DNA from: a virus | Direction: 5' to 3' (one strand) | Length of the DNA: 46,462 nucleotides | IMG/VR virus record: IMGVR_UViG_3300017989_000171 | Location: 1 to 46,462 of that record | Shown here: in pieces, positions 1 through 7,941 of the stretch | How the letters are laid out: every line of letters starts with the position of its first letter | Position numbering within the stretch: the first letter of the stretch is position 1 | Translations under genes and position numbers: made by a program | The notes under the pieces: generated by a model | The model's database searches: none | The model's input: the letters and a program-made list of their open reading frames with translations, nothing else | Told to the model about the DNA's origin: nothing

Positions 1-285
1 CGGCGCTAACGGAATGAAAGGGTTTTATGGTGCTGTATTTGATGGGCGGTATGTGTATTTTGTGCCGTACTATAACGGTGCTCCCTTTGGCAAGGTACTT
101 CGGTACGATACGACGGCGGCTTTTGGGGATACCGCTAGCTGGGATGTATACGATGCTGAAAATGAGGACGGCGCTAACGGGATGAAAGGGTTTGTCGGTG
201 CTGTATTTGATGGCCGGTATGTGTATTTCGTGCCGTTCAATAACGGTGCTCCATTTGGCAAGGTACTGAGGTATGATAGCACATC
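1..285 (+). repeat. 168-bp tandem repeat inside fibre gene
   Basis: The sequence starting at base 1 recurs at base 169, beginning with the shared string CGGCGCTAACGG, so the period is 168 bases (56 codons). The second copy is partial, diverging after the GKVLRYD motif near base 280. Copies differ at scattered bases but keep frame. More units probably lie to the left of the window. Confidence 0.85.
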
Positions 286-775
286 GAACGGAAAGGCAAG
301 TTTTTCTCTTGACTATACTACCAACGCTAACTCATTTGGAGACACTCCGCATACAGTTACTTTCAAACTGTGTGTAGATGGAGCATTAAGAACAGTTGCT
401 TATGTAGGCCAGAACGATGATTTACAAGATGCCCAACATCTAATTACCGGAGTTTATGACGGGACAAATATGAAGATATATATAGATGGAGAGCTTAAAA
501 ACACAATCACCTATTCAGCATCGGCTAACATATTAACAAGTACAGCTAAATTAATTATTGGAGCCGACGACGGAGGAAAAGAATACCATGAGACAATTGC
601 CGATGAAGTATTAATAATCAACGATGATTTAAGTGCAGACGAAGTAAAATTGCCTTATGAAAATACCAAGGACGGGCAAACGTTTTATTCTTTTGATAAC
701 GCCATTATTGCCAGTTGCCGCTTGATTTCAACCGGATTTAATTCTAATATTATGATCCAGGGAGGATTGCTCTAA
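2..775 (+). CDS. Tail fibre / receptor-binding protein, 5'-truncated
   Basis: The reading frame is already open at base 2, so this is the C-terminal part of a longer gene; the Met at 14 lies inside a repeat and is not a start. Residues 1-95 hold two copies of a 56-residue unit built around GAVFDGRYVYFVP and GKVLRYD, a blade-like repeat reminiscent of beta-propellers in phage and bacterial surface proteins. Residues of about 100-225 resemble a LamG/concanavalin-like lectin fold (TGVYDGTNMKIYIDGELKN, then a LIIGADDGG strand). That pairing suits glycan or receptor binding at the tail tip. Its stop overlaps the next ATG (TAATG), implying coupled translation with the following fibre gene. The fold assignments come from motif resemblance only. 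Confidence 0.65.
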   Translation, partial: GANGMKGFYGAVFDGRYVYFVPYYNGAPFGKVLRYDTTAAFGDTASWDVYDAENEDGANGMKGFVGAVFDGRYVYFVPFNNGAPFGKVLRYDSTSNGKASFSLDYTTNANSFGDTPHTVTFKLCVDGALRTVAYVGQNDDLQDAQHLITGVYDGTNMKIYIDGELKNTITYSASANILTSTAKLIIGADDGGKEYHETIADEVLIINDDLSADEVKLPYENTKDGQTFYSFDNAIIASCRLISTGFNSNIMIQGGLL

Positions 776-1818
776 TGATTGGCCGAATTGAGGTAGGAAC
801 TGATTATATAAATATTAGCGTTTGCTGTACCAAGTCAGACGGGACAAAATATGATCCGTCGGCAATTGCTCTAAATGTATACGAGGTGTCTCAAGCTGAC
901 GGGACTTTAAGCGCTATTGACAGTTCTCCATTTACTCCGGTTAAACAAGATAGTAAGACAGGCTGGTACGGTTATTCACTAGACATGTCTGCTCTTGACC
1001 CAGGTCAATATGTATGTTTGGTTGAGGCAACAGTAGATTCTATTGATACTAGCTGGACTGGTACGTTTCGTATAGAGCCAGGTTACGGAACAAAGGTTTA
1101 TGTAGACGCTGACGGAACTAACTCGACAGTATGGCCATATGGGCACTCTAATTATCCGACATCAACCATAGCTAATGGTAAGACAATTGCGGATGCGAAC
1201 GGTTTAAAGGCTTTACACCTTGAAGGTAATCTATCGTTTGCATCTACTATGGAGCATTATTATTTTTACGGTTTCGGTCATGTTGATACGGCAGATCTTA
1301 TTGATTTAAATAGTCAAGATCTCGACCACTCATCTTTCGAGAATCTGATCTTAAATGGTGCTCAGGGAGGTGGAGGTGCTTCTACTGACCAAATAAGATG
1401 TGTGGATTGTTTGATTTATGCAGTTACTAACTTAAATGCTACACTTATTGAATGTGGTATTGGTGGAAATTGCAGTGTTGTAAATGGGGCTTCGTCGTTG
1501 TGGGTTGACTGTACTTTCAGATATGTTACAGATGCAAATATTACAGTTCAGTCGCCTACAAGGTTAGATATAATTAATGCCAGGGGCCAACTTAATTTGG
1601 TTGGAATGACTGGAGGTACAGTCTACATTCATGGGCAAAATAGTTTAGATTTAACAATAGCTAATACTTGCTCTGGAGGAAATATTTATGTTTCTGGTGA
1701 TTGTACTATAACAGATAATAGCAATGGGACTATTGTTCATGATAACACTACTGTTAATGGAAACAATACACTTAGGAAAATGCTAAGTTGGGTTGTCAGT
1801 AGGTTGGCAGGAGTGTAA
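775..1818 (+). CDS. Tail fibre / baseplate protein with N-terminal Ig-like and C-terminal beta-helix-like region
   Basis: 347 residues starting at the ATG that overlaps the previous stop. Residues 1-105 look like a beta-sandwich (alternating hydrophobic strands ending in SWTGTFRIEPGYG), as found in phage fibre attachment domains. Residues 110-330 are rich in Gly, Asn, Thr and short hydrophobic strands with no helices apparent (for example LWVDCTF, GGTVYIHGQNSLDL), fitting a right-handed beta-helix or similar solenoid. The last 15 residues (LRKMLSWVVSRLAGV) form an amphipathic helix, a possible trimerisation or docking element. Position in a run of fibre genes supports a virion adsorption role. 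No specific family recognised. Confidence 0.6.
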   Translation: MIGRIEVGTDYINISVCCTKSDGTKYDPSAIALNVYEVSQADGTLSAIDSSPFTPVKQDSKTGWYGYSLDMSALDPGQYVCLVEATVDSIDTSWTGTFRIEPGYGTKVYVDADGTNSTVWPYGHSNYPTSTIANGKTIADANGLKALHLEGNLSFASTMEHYYFYGFGHVDTADLIDLNSQDLDHSSFENLILNGAQGGGGASTDQIRCVDCLIYAVTNLNATLIECGIGGNCSVVNGASSLWVDCTFRYVTDANITVQSPTRLDIINARGQLNLVGMTGGTVYIHGQNSLDLTIANTCSGGNIYVSGDCTITDNSNGTIVHDNTTVNGNNTLRKMLSWVVSRLAGV

Positions 1819-1819
1819 A

Positions 1820-2743
1820 ATGAGAGAATTTTGGGTTAGAACAACAGGTGGAAATGATAGTAAGGATGGACTTAGCTATGCTAATGCCAAGAAAACTATA
1901 AACGGGGTCAAAGCAGTCTTGGCAAGTCCTCCAGCTAAGAATGTTATTTATATTGAGGAGGGGACCTACGATGAATCAACAGATTTTTCTAGTTATAATG
2001 TTGATTTGATTGGGTGGCCTTCCCTAGCTTGTAATGGTAATGCTGATGGGGTAGTCTTAACTAAAAGTTCTGGATCAGCGGATATATTATTGCTTAGCCG
2101 ACAAAGTTCTATTTCTGGAGTGGAAATTTACACACAAGACTCAGAGCAGGTAGGTTTGTGGGTGACCGGTGATTTACAGCATGTAGTTAGATTAACTAAT
2201 GTAACAATAGATGTGGTGTCTTCCGGGTCGGCTGGTCTTGTGGTTGAAGGGGCTACATTGATTACAAGTAGAGTTATGCTTAGGGCTCTCCCACTTGCTG
2301 ATTTAACCGATTCTATTCTGTTTTATATAGAATCCCCTGGTGGTGCTCAATATATAAGTGACGTGCTATTTGCTTTTGATTCCCAAGCTGCAGGTAATAC
2401 ATTCCCTGAGACTAGAATCTGGAATGATAATGTTGGTGGTTCTACGATGATAGTTCCGTTTAATAATAGTTATGTTGATTATGATCTTGTTGGGGGCGCT
2501 GTCAGGGAGATTCTGACAGCACCGAATACCTATCCGTCCCAGGCAGCAGTTAAGGATGCTAGACCAGTAATATCATGGGGTGGTTTTAAACTCAATCCAT
2601 TAATTAAGCTGTATACTAGGACAGTTGAAGATGATAGCTCTGAGGTGGCTAATGAAGCTACTTTGACTACTGCTAGTAATAAAGTTGATGATGCTAAGAA
2701 GGGAATTGCTGCGCTGACTACAATAAATTTAGGTCAGGAGTAA
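1820..2743 (+). CDS. Pectate-lyase-like beta-helix fibre protein, paralogue 1
   Basis: 307 residues. I chose the ATG at 1820 because GGCAGGAG lies at the right distance; an in-frame ATG 27 bases upstream has no such site. The N-terminus (TTGGNDSKDGLSYANAKKTI, then NVIYIEEGTYDES) is typical of pectate-lyase-like parallel beta-helix proteins that begin with a GNDSxDG loop. The body is short strands separated by turns. A block ending NTYPSQAAVKDARPV recurs in the next two genes. The C-terminal 40 residues are more helical (SEVANEATLTTASNKVDDAK). Catalytic lyase residues are not identifiable, so it is more likely a structural or glycan-binding fibre than an enzyme. Confidence 0.65.
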   Translation: MREFWVRTTGGNDSKDGLSYANAKKTINGVKAVLASPPAKNVIYIEEGTYDESTDFSSYNVDLIGWPSLACNGNADGVVLTKSSGSADILLLSRQSSISGVEIYTQDSEQVGLWVTGDLQHVVRLTNVTIDVVSSGSAGLVVEGATLITSRVMLRALPLADLTDSILFYIESPGGAQYISDVLFAFDSQAAGNTFPETRIWNDNVGGSTMIVPFNNSYVDYDLVGGAVREILTAPNTYPSQAAVKDARPVISWGGFKLNPLIKLYTRTVEDDSSEVANEATLTTASNKVDDAKKGIAALTTINLGQE

Positions 2744-2747
2744 TAGA

Positions 2748-3593
2748 ATGATTATAAGATATGTAAGCACTAATAATGGTGATGATAGTTGGGACGGAGA
2801 GACTTGGGCTACAGCTAAGAAGACACTTAATGGGGTTAAGGCTGTGCTTGATAGTGACTACGTTAATACTATATATATAGAAGAAGGAAGCTATGATGAA
2901 TCGGTTGATTTTTCTAGTTATGTGGTTAATTTAATCGGACATTCGATGGTTCCCACATATTTTCCAGCCCCTGTTAACTTATATGATACAGGGGGTGGAA
3001 CTCCTGTATTAAAAATTGGCGGTTATAGCCTACTTTCTGGAATACTAGTTGGGGTTGGAAATAATCAAACCGGACTTTATGCTACTGGGACTGATAAGCC
3101 TATTATTTTAAATAATATAGCAATTTCTATATCGTTTACATCAGCTCCAGCTACAGCTTTAGTTGTAGATACTTGTATTATTTTACCTAAACGAGTTATG
3201 CTGGCAGCTTATACTACTTATACAACAAATACATACTTACTTAATTTAGTAGGAAGAGATTCAGCTGTATGGTTAGCTAGAGATATCTACTTTCTTTTTA
3301 TGGCTGGGGGGGCAAATCCATTCCCTGAGAGTCAGCTATGGAAAGATGATATTGCAGGAGGATCTTTGACACAACCATACAATTGTGCTTATATAGACTT
3401 CGGTCCTTGGTACAGTTCAACTGTAAATTACTTTACAACTCCGGATAAATACCCAACTTCAGCGGCAAAGAAAGACCCAGCTCCTATACCAGCTCTTCCT
3501 TTTGCTCCAATCTATGATTTTAGTTTGCAAAATAAGGTTAAAGGCTTGGACTATGGCATTGGTTCTGTTATGAAAAGAATGAGGGTTAGATAA
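2748..3593 (+). CDS. Pectate-lyase-like beta-helix fibre protein, paralogue 2
   Basis: 281 residues, starting 4 bases after the previous stop. It is clearly paralogous to the preceding gene: RYVSTNNGDDSWDGETWATA, AKKTLNGVKAVL, NTIYIEEGSYDESVDFSSY and the late DKYPTSAAKKDPAPIP correspond block by block. The conserved PFPESQLWKDD element also matches FPETRIWNDN upstream. The chain ends in a short basic tail (GSVMKRMRVR). Two beta-helix proteins of the same type in tandem suggest duplicated fibre subunits with diverged surfaces. The next gene starts directly at the stop codon. Confidence 0.65.
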   Translation: MIIRYVSTNNGDDSWDGETWATAKKTLNGVKAVLDSDYVNTIYIEEGSYDESVDFSSYVVNLIGHSMVPTYFPAPVNLYDTGGGTPVLKIGGYSLLSGILVGVGNNQTGLYATGTDKPIILNNIAISISFTSAPATALVVDTCIILPKRVMLAAYTTYTTNTYLLNLVGRDSAVWLARDIYFLFMAGGANPFPESQLWKDDIAGGSLTQPYNCAYIDFGPWYSSTVNYFTTPDKYPTSAAKKDPAPIPALPFAPIYDFSLQNKVKGLDYGIGSVMKRMRVR

Positions 3594-6029
3594 GTGGCTA
3601 TTTACGTTCATAAAACTAGTGGGAACGATTCTTGGCCTGGGAATGATATCGATTACCCAGTAGCTTCGCTTACTCAAGCCCTTACTAACCAGCCTACTTA
3701 TTCACCCTACAATACAATCATACAGATTTTGGATACAGATACTTATTCTGAAAATATAACTTTGACTGGGCAAACAATAATAGGGGATATAAATAAAGTT
3801 TTATCTGGGACTGGACCTACACTTACCGGGGCCGCTGACACTGACCCAGTAGTTGATATTACGACAGGAGGGTTGTTGTCTGGTTTGATTGTATACCCTT
3901 CAACAGCTAATAAAGTCGGAGTTAGAAATAGAGGTGATTGTAAAGCTATACTAGATTCTGTGGCTTGGTACGCTGAGTTAGATGGAGTAATTTTATTAGA
4001 TATAAGAGAAGGTTTCTTAGAGTTTGCTGGTATTAATTTATTTATTTTTTTAGATGCATCTATACCTAACGCTAGATTTATAAAAATAAATAGTGATTCA
4101 CTTAGTGTAATTACAAAATGTATTTTTGTTTGGGATTCAGTGAATGGATATGGTGCAGAGAATCAGATTGTACAGGATGCTGTAGTTGGTGGGTCTCATG
4201 TTGTATTTGCTAATTGCAGGTATGTAGATACGGATGTTGATGCTGGATCTTATCGTCAGTTGTACACAAGTAGAAACACTTACCCAACGACAGCTACTAC
4301 TAAGGATCCTTACCCGCTAACAGCTTTTAGTTATCAAGACATTATTATCCCCACAGACAATGATGCTGTAGCCGACACAGTCTGGGATGAAGCTAAGAAT
4401 GAGCATATTGTGGCTGGTAGTTTCGGTAAAGCTGTAGGGGATATTGATACTGACATAGATCAATCTCTAAGTACGACTGAGAGCAATATTAGAGGTACTG
4501 ATGGAGATACCCTAGAAACTTTGTCTGATCAACTAGACGTTGTCGAGACTGACACTAACGAGATACAGGGGAAGCTTCCTACTAATTATATAATGGGGTC
4601 TTCAACTAAATCTGACAAAGATGGTACTATTGATGCTATCTTAGCAGACACTGATGCAATAGATACTAGGCTTCCGACAGATCCAGCAGATCAGTCTCAA
4701 GTAGAAGCAGCAATATCGACTAGTGAAGGTAACATTAGAGGTACTGATGGTGATGATCTCAAATCTATTTCTGGTCAGCTAGACTCAGCTCAATCTAGCT
4801 TAACCAACGTTCTTTCTGACACTAATGAAATACAAGGGAAACTGCCAACTAATAACATTATGGGGTCTTCAGTCAAGTCAGATAAAGATGATGATATTGA
4901 TGCTATTCTAGCAGATACTGATGCTATTGATGCTAGATTACCTAGTGACCCAGCAGATGAGTCCCAAATTGAGTCCGCTATTTCTGCAGCTGAGTCTAAC
5001 ATCAGGGGTACTGACGGTGATGACCTTAAGTCTCTCTCTGATCAACTAGATACAGCTCAATCTAGCTTGACTGACATCCTCGCAGATACCGAGGCAATAG
5101 ATACTAGATTACCTAGTGACCCAGCAGATGAGTCAATCGTTGAGGATGCTATTTCTGCAGCTAGAGACAGTATCATTGTGGAGGTTGGTGAAGTAGCTGG
5201 GGAAGTATGGGGGTATGCAGACAGAACCTTAACTGATATGGGTTCAGATGTAGCTGGTGATGTTTGGGATTACCCGAATAGAACCTTAACAGATCTTGGG
5301 TCTGATGTTGCTGGGGATGTGTGGAGCTACCCCGAAAGAGGAATTACAACTGAAGTGCTTAGTGACGGAAGTAGGTTAGCAAAAGCTGATGGAACCAAGG
5401 GGACTGATGCTATTTATGATCTAGTGCAAGCGTTTGAGTTTGAAGGATCTGAGGCAGTGACTATAGCAGTTTGCGATACGCTTGGGTCTGGTCCTATCCC
5501 AGATGCTAGATTCTCACTTGAGGGGGTTTCTGGTAATTTACTTGAAATCGGGTGGACAGATACAGATGGTTCTGTAGTGCTTTTAGGAAATAGTTCAAGT
5601 GGTCTCCCGCTTGATCCAGGAAGCTATGTTGCTAGATTTGTTAAGGCTTTAGTTAGTTTTGAGTCCAGCTACGGATTTACTGTTGAAGCTAGTGGGGCAA
5701 ATGACTTTATATTCTATGGGTCAGTTCAAACTATAGAGCCATCACCAGACCCAGCTACCTGTTTAGTTTATGGCAACTTAGCTGACTTCAAACTTATAGC
5801 TCACCAGGATGTCCAGGTTATTATTCATGGGGATATTTTACCGCAGAATATCTCTGATACTCTTATTACTAATAAAACTTACACTGTACTTACGGATGAG
5901 AATGGAGATTTCGAGTTTTATGTTGCCCAAACTTCTACAATCAAAGTAGAGATAGATGAAGCCGGGATTGATCATTCAATAACTATCCCAGCTAGTGGAT
6001 CAGCTAAACTTGTTGATCTTTTAGAATAA
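3594..6029 (+). CDS. Long tail fibre: beta-helix head, coiled repeats, Ig-like C-terminal domains
   Basis: 811 residues, GTG start immediately after the previous TAA. Residues 1-250 are a third copy of the beta-helix domain (YVHKTSGNDSWPGND; NTYPTTATTKDPYPL). Residues 285-520 contain three units of roughly 82-89 residues, each with NIRGTDGD, then a heptad-like segment (LKSLSDQLD), IQGKLPTN, IMGSS, KSDKD, DAILADTDAID and RLPSDPADES. This is a trimeric fibre shaft signature. Residues 525-590 carry three short AGxVWxYxxRTLTD units common in phage fibres. Residues 620-811 form two beta-sandwich, carboxypeptidase-regulatory-like segments (for example PDARFSLEGVSGN and VLTDENGDFEFYV). Probably the distal adsorption fibre. 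Confidence 0.7.
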   Translation: MAIYVHKTSGNDSWPGNDIDYPVASLTQALTNQPTYSPYNTIIQILDTDTYSENITLTGQTIIGDINKVLSGTGPTLTGAADTDPVVDITTGGLLSGLIVYPSTANKVGVRNRGDCKAILDSVAWYAELDGVILLDIREGFLEFAGINLFIFLDASIPNARFIKINSDSLSVITKCIFVWDSVNGYGAENQIVQDAVVGGSHVVFANCRYVDTDVDAGSYRQLYTSRNTYPTTATTKDPYPLTAFSYQDIIIPTDNDAVADTVWDEAKNEHIVAGSFGKAVGDIDTDIDQSLSTTESNIRGTDGDTLETLSDQLDVVETDTNEIQGKLPTNYIMGSSTKSDKDGTIDAILADTDAIDTRLPTDPADQSQVEAAISTSEGNIRGTDGDDLKSISGQLDSAQSSLTNVLSDTNEIQGKLPTNNIMGSSVKSDKDDDIDAILADTDAIDARLPSDPADESQIESAISAAESNIRGTDGDDLKSLSDQLDTAQSSLTDILADTEAIDTRLPSDPADESIVEDAISAARDSIIVEVGEVAGEVWGYADRTLTDMGSDVAGDVWDYPNRTLTDLGSDVAGDVWSYPERGITTEVLSDGSRLAKADGTKGTDAIYDLVQAFEFEGSEAVTIAVCDTLGSGPIPDARFSLEGVSGNLLEIGWTDTDGSVVLLGNSSSGLPLDPGSYVARFVKALVSFESSYGFTVEASGANDFIFYGSVQTIEPSPDPATCLVYGNLADFKLIAHQDVQVIIHGDILPQNISDTLITNKTYTVLTDENGDFEFYVAQTSTIKVEIDEAGIDHSITIPASGSAKLVDLLE
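4480..5160 (+). repeat. Imperfect in-frame repeats encoding the fibre shaft
   Basis: Related strings starting AAYATYAGRGGTACTGAYGG occur at about 4485, 4731 and 4998, spaced 246 and 267 bases. Parts are identical, for example the segment beginning AGATTACCTAGTGACCCAGC near 4934 and again near 5104. The repeats could support unequal recombination that changes fibre length. Confidence 0.8.
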
Positions 6030-6072
6030 ATGAGGTAAACTATATTAAGAGATCTATCATAGGAGGTTTGTA

Positions 6073-7260
6073 GTGACCAATTATTACACTGGAGAAGCAA
6101 AGGTAGGCGGGCTAGTTCTAGACTTATATGATGATATTTTTAAGGAAAATCTATATGTTATCAGTAAAGTTACTGATATCCCTGATATAGTTAAAAATGC
6201 TGAAGTTACTGTACCGGATAAAGTCCAGGTTTTTGGGGATAAAGAGTTCGCGCTTATTGTTCTGACTAAAGATAATAGAAAGGTTAGGAAGTACCTAATT
6301 AGTGACCCGTCTAATACCTGGGTATCTATCCGGTATTTCATGCTTAACAAGGATAAGCTACCTTATGATGCTCAAGTTATTTGTGCTAAGAATCTAATAG
6401 ATGCTGCTAAAAAGTACCAGCTTGAAGTTCCCCTAGAAATGAAAGAGCTTTCTAAGGAACTATTCCCAGAAAAAGAAATGGTTCATAAGGAAGCGTCACT
6501 TCTACTAGCAGATTCTGACTTCGGTCTGATTAGAAACAAAGACGGATCTAAGCAGCGTCTTTACCCACTAACTAGTGCTGGTGAAATTGATACTTATCTA
6601 AATAAGTTTGCTGAGGCTTCTAAAGCACTAGAACCTACAGAAAAGGTCCAGTTTGCTTTTAGGCTAGTGAAGAAAGCTAGAAATCTGGGTATGAACATTC
6701 CCGATGATCTAGTTAAAATGTCTGCTCTGTATGAAAAGATATCTGAAGACAAACTTAAGATAATGGATAGATTTCCAGTTGACACTCCTCACCGAGTTAA
6801 ATTAGCAGCTAAGTATTTTGAGGCTAGTGCTGATGAGATGGATCCAGCTACTAGGTTTAATTTTGTCTCTGAGCTAAATGATGCTGCAGATAAACACGGA
6901 GTGAATCTTAGGAGATTTAAGAAGGTAGCTAAATATAACAACAAAGCGTTCGACCTTGACCTACTAAAAGAGGCTAGAGATCTTAGGAAAAGGGCTTTAG
7001 AAGAACGTTGTGACGAAGAAAGCTTGGCTACTTTAAAACAGGTTTTCAAGCTTGCCTCTGTTACTTCTCCCCCAGTTTTCAGTCGTATTTTGGATGTGTT
7101 TGACCGTGGGTGCAATCTAGATTATTATTGGGGAAGATCGATCCCCTCCCCTGATGATATCCTGAAGGAAGCATCAGAAAAGCAGTATTTAAATTATAAT
7201 TCTATTTTGCAAGATCGGGTTGTCGATAAAATAAATAAGACCATTCACAAACGGAGGTAG
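6073..7260 (+). CDS. Uncharacterised, probably virion-associated protein
   Basis: 395 residues from a GTG preceded by a strong TAGGAGG site; a 40-base gap after the fibre block gives room for a promoter. No family recognised. Residues 1-130 are mixed alpha/beta (FGDKEFALIVLTKDNRKVRK; DPSNTWVSIRYFML). The rest is mostly helical and very rich in Lys, Ala and Glu, with several short stretches of the form KEAS, KLAS or KLAA (KEASLLLADSDFGLI, FKLASV, LKEASEKQ). Similar stretches occur in other candidate structural proteins of this window (42325-45892). Position between fibres and portal suggests a head or tail component. It could equally be an internal virion protein. Confidence 0.4.
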   Translation: MTNYYTGEAKVGGLVLDLYDDIFKENLYVISKVTDIPDIVKNAEVTVPDKVQVFGDKEFALIVLTKDNRKVRKYLISDPSNTWVSIRYFMLNKDKLPYDAQVICAKNLIDAAKKYQLEVPLEMKELSKELFPEKEMVHKEASLLLADSDFGLIRNKDGSKQRLYPLTSAGEIDTYLNKFAEASKALEPTEKVQFAFRLVKKARNLGMNIPDDLVKMSALYEKISEDKLKIMDRFPVDTPHRVKLAAKYFEASADEMDPATRFNFVSELNDAADKHGVNLRRFKKVAKYNNKAFDLDLLKEARDLRKRALEERCDEESLATLKQVFKLASVTSPPVFSRILDVFDRGCNLDYYWGRSIPSPDDILKEASEKQYLNYNSILQDRVVDKINKTIHKRR

Positions 7261-7265
7261 TTGGG

Positions 7266-7940
7266 ATGCCTCCAACACCTGAGCATATTCTCTCTGAAGA
7301 AGAGATAATGTCTTCGATGGTAGGACCAGACTTACCCTGGCTTTCACCGTTAACTGACCCAGTTACTATTGCTGAAGCTTTATCTAAGGAGTTTGAGTTA
7401 GATTGGGTTTATTGGGAACCAGAAACATTAAAGACTACTATACAGGATAAGTTATTTGTTAAGCTCCAGGATGAAATTTGGGAGAAGATTCTTGCCATAA
7501 GGAATGTAATTAGGGTAGATTATTTTTGGGAGAAATGGGAAGTTTTTGAGAAAGTTTGTTGTGCCTTTAATAATATTCAGCCCAAATTTGATGTTATCCA
7601 GTATTTATCATTAGGACAGATGGCTTATACAATTGATTGTGTAAATACCCTTAGGAAGCATAAGTTCAATGACGAAGTTAAATCTTATATTGCAGCTAGG
7701 ATGGCAGATGAAGGTTTAGTTGTTGCCCCTAGATCACTTAGCTTTTGTCAGCTAGAGCTTGATAAATTAACGCCAAATACTAGTGATCTTAAGGAAGCAA
7801 TCAAAAATTTCAATGTTAGTGGTGAGAATAACCCAGATAATCCAATCTACGTACAGAAAATGGTTATTATGGCGATTGATCAGTTTGTTAACTATAATGT
7901 AGATAAGAGAAAGAAAGAATTAAGTCAACTAAAGGATTAA
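7266..7940 (+). CDS. Uncharacterised protein upstream of portal
   Basis: 224 residues, starting 5 bases after the preceding stop and ending one base before the portal gene. Predominantly helical, with a Trp/Phe-rich centre (FELDWVYWEPETLK; RVDYFWEKWEVFEKVCCAFN) and an acidic N-terminus. No zinc pairs, nucleotide-binding loops or membrane spans. The size and position directly before the portal would fit a connector, adaptor or packaging accessory protein, but nothing in the sequence proves that. Confidence 0.4.
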   Translation: MPPTPEHILSEEEIMSSMVGPDLPWLSPLTDPVTIAEALSKEFELDWVYWEPETLKTTIQDKLFVKLQDEIWEKILAIRNVIRVDYFWEKWEVFEKVCCAFNNIQPKFDVIQYLSLGQMAYTIDCVNTLRKHKFNDEVKSYIAARMADEGLVVAPRSLSFCQLELDKLTPNTSDLKEAIKNFNVSGENNPDNPIYVQKMVIMAIDQFVNYNVDKRKKELSQLKD

Positions 7941-7941
7941 A

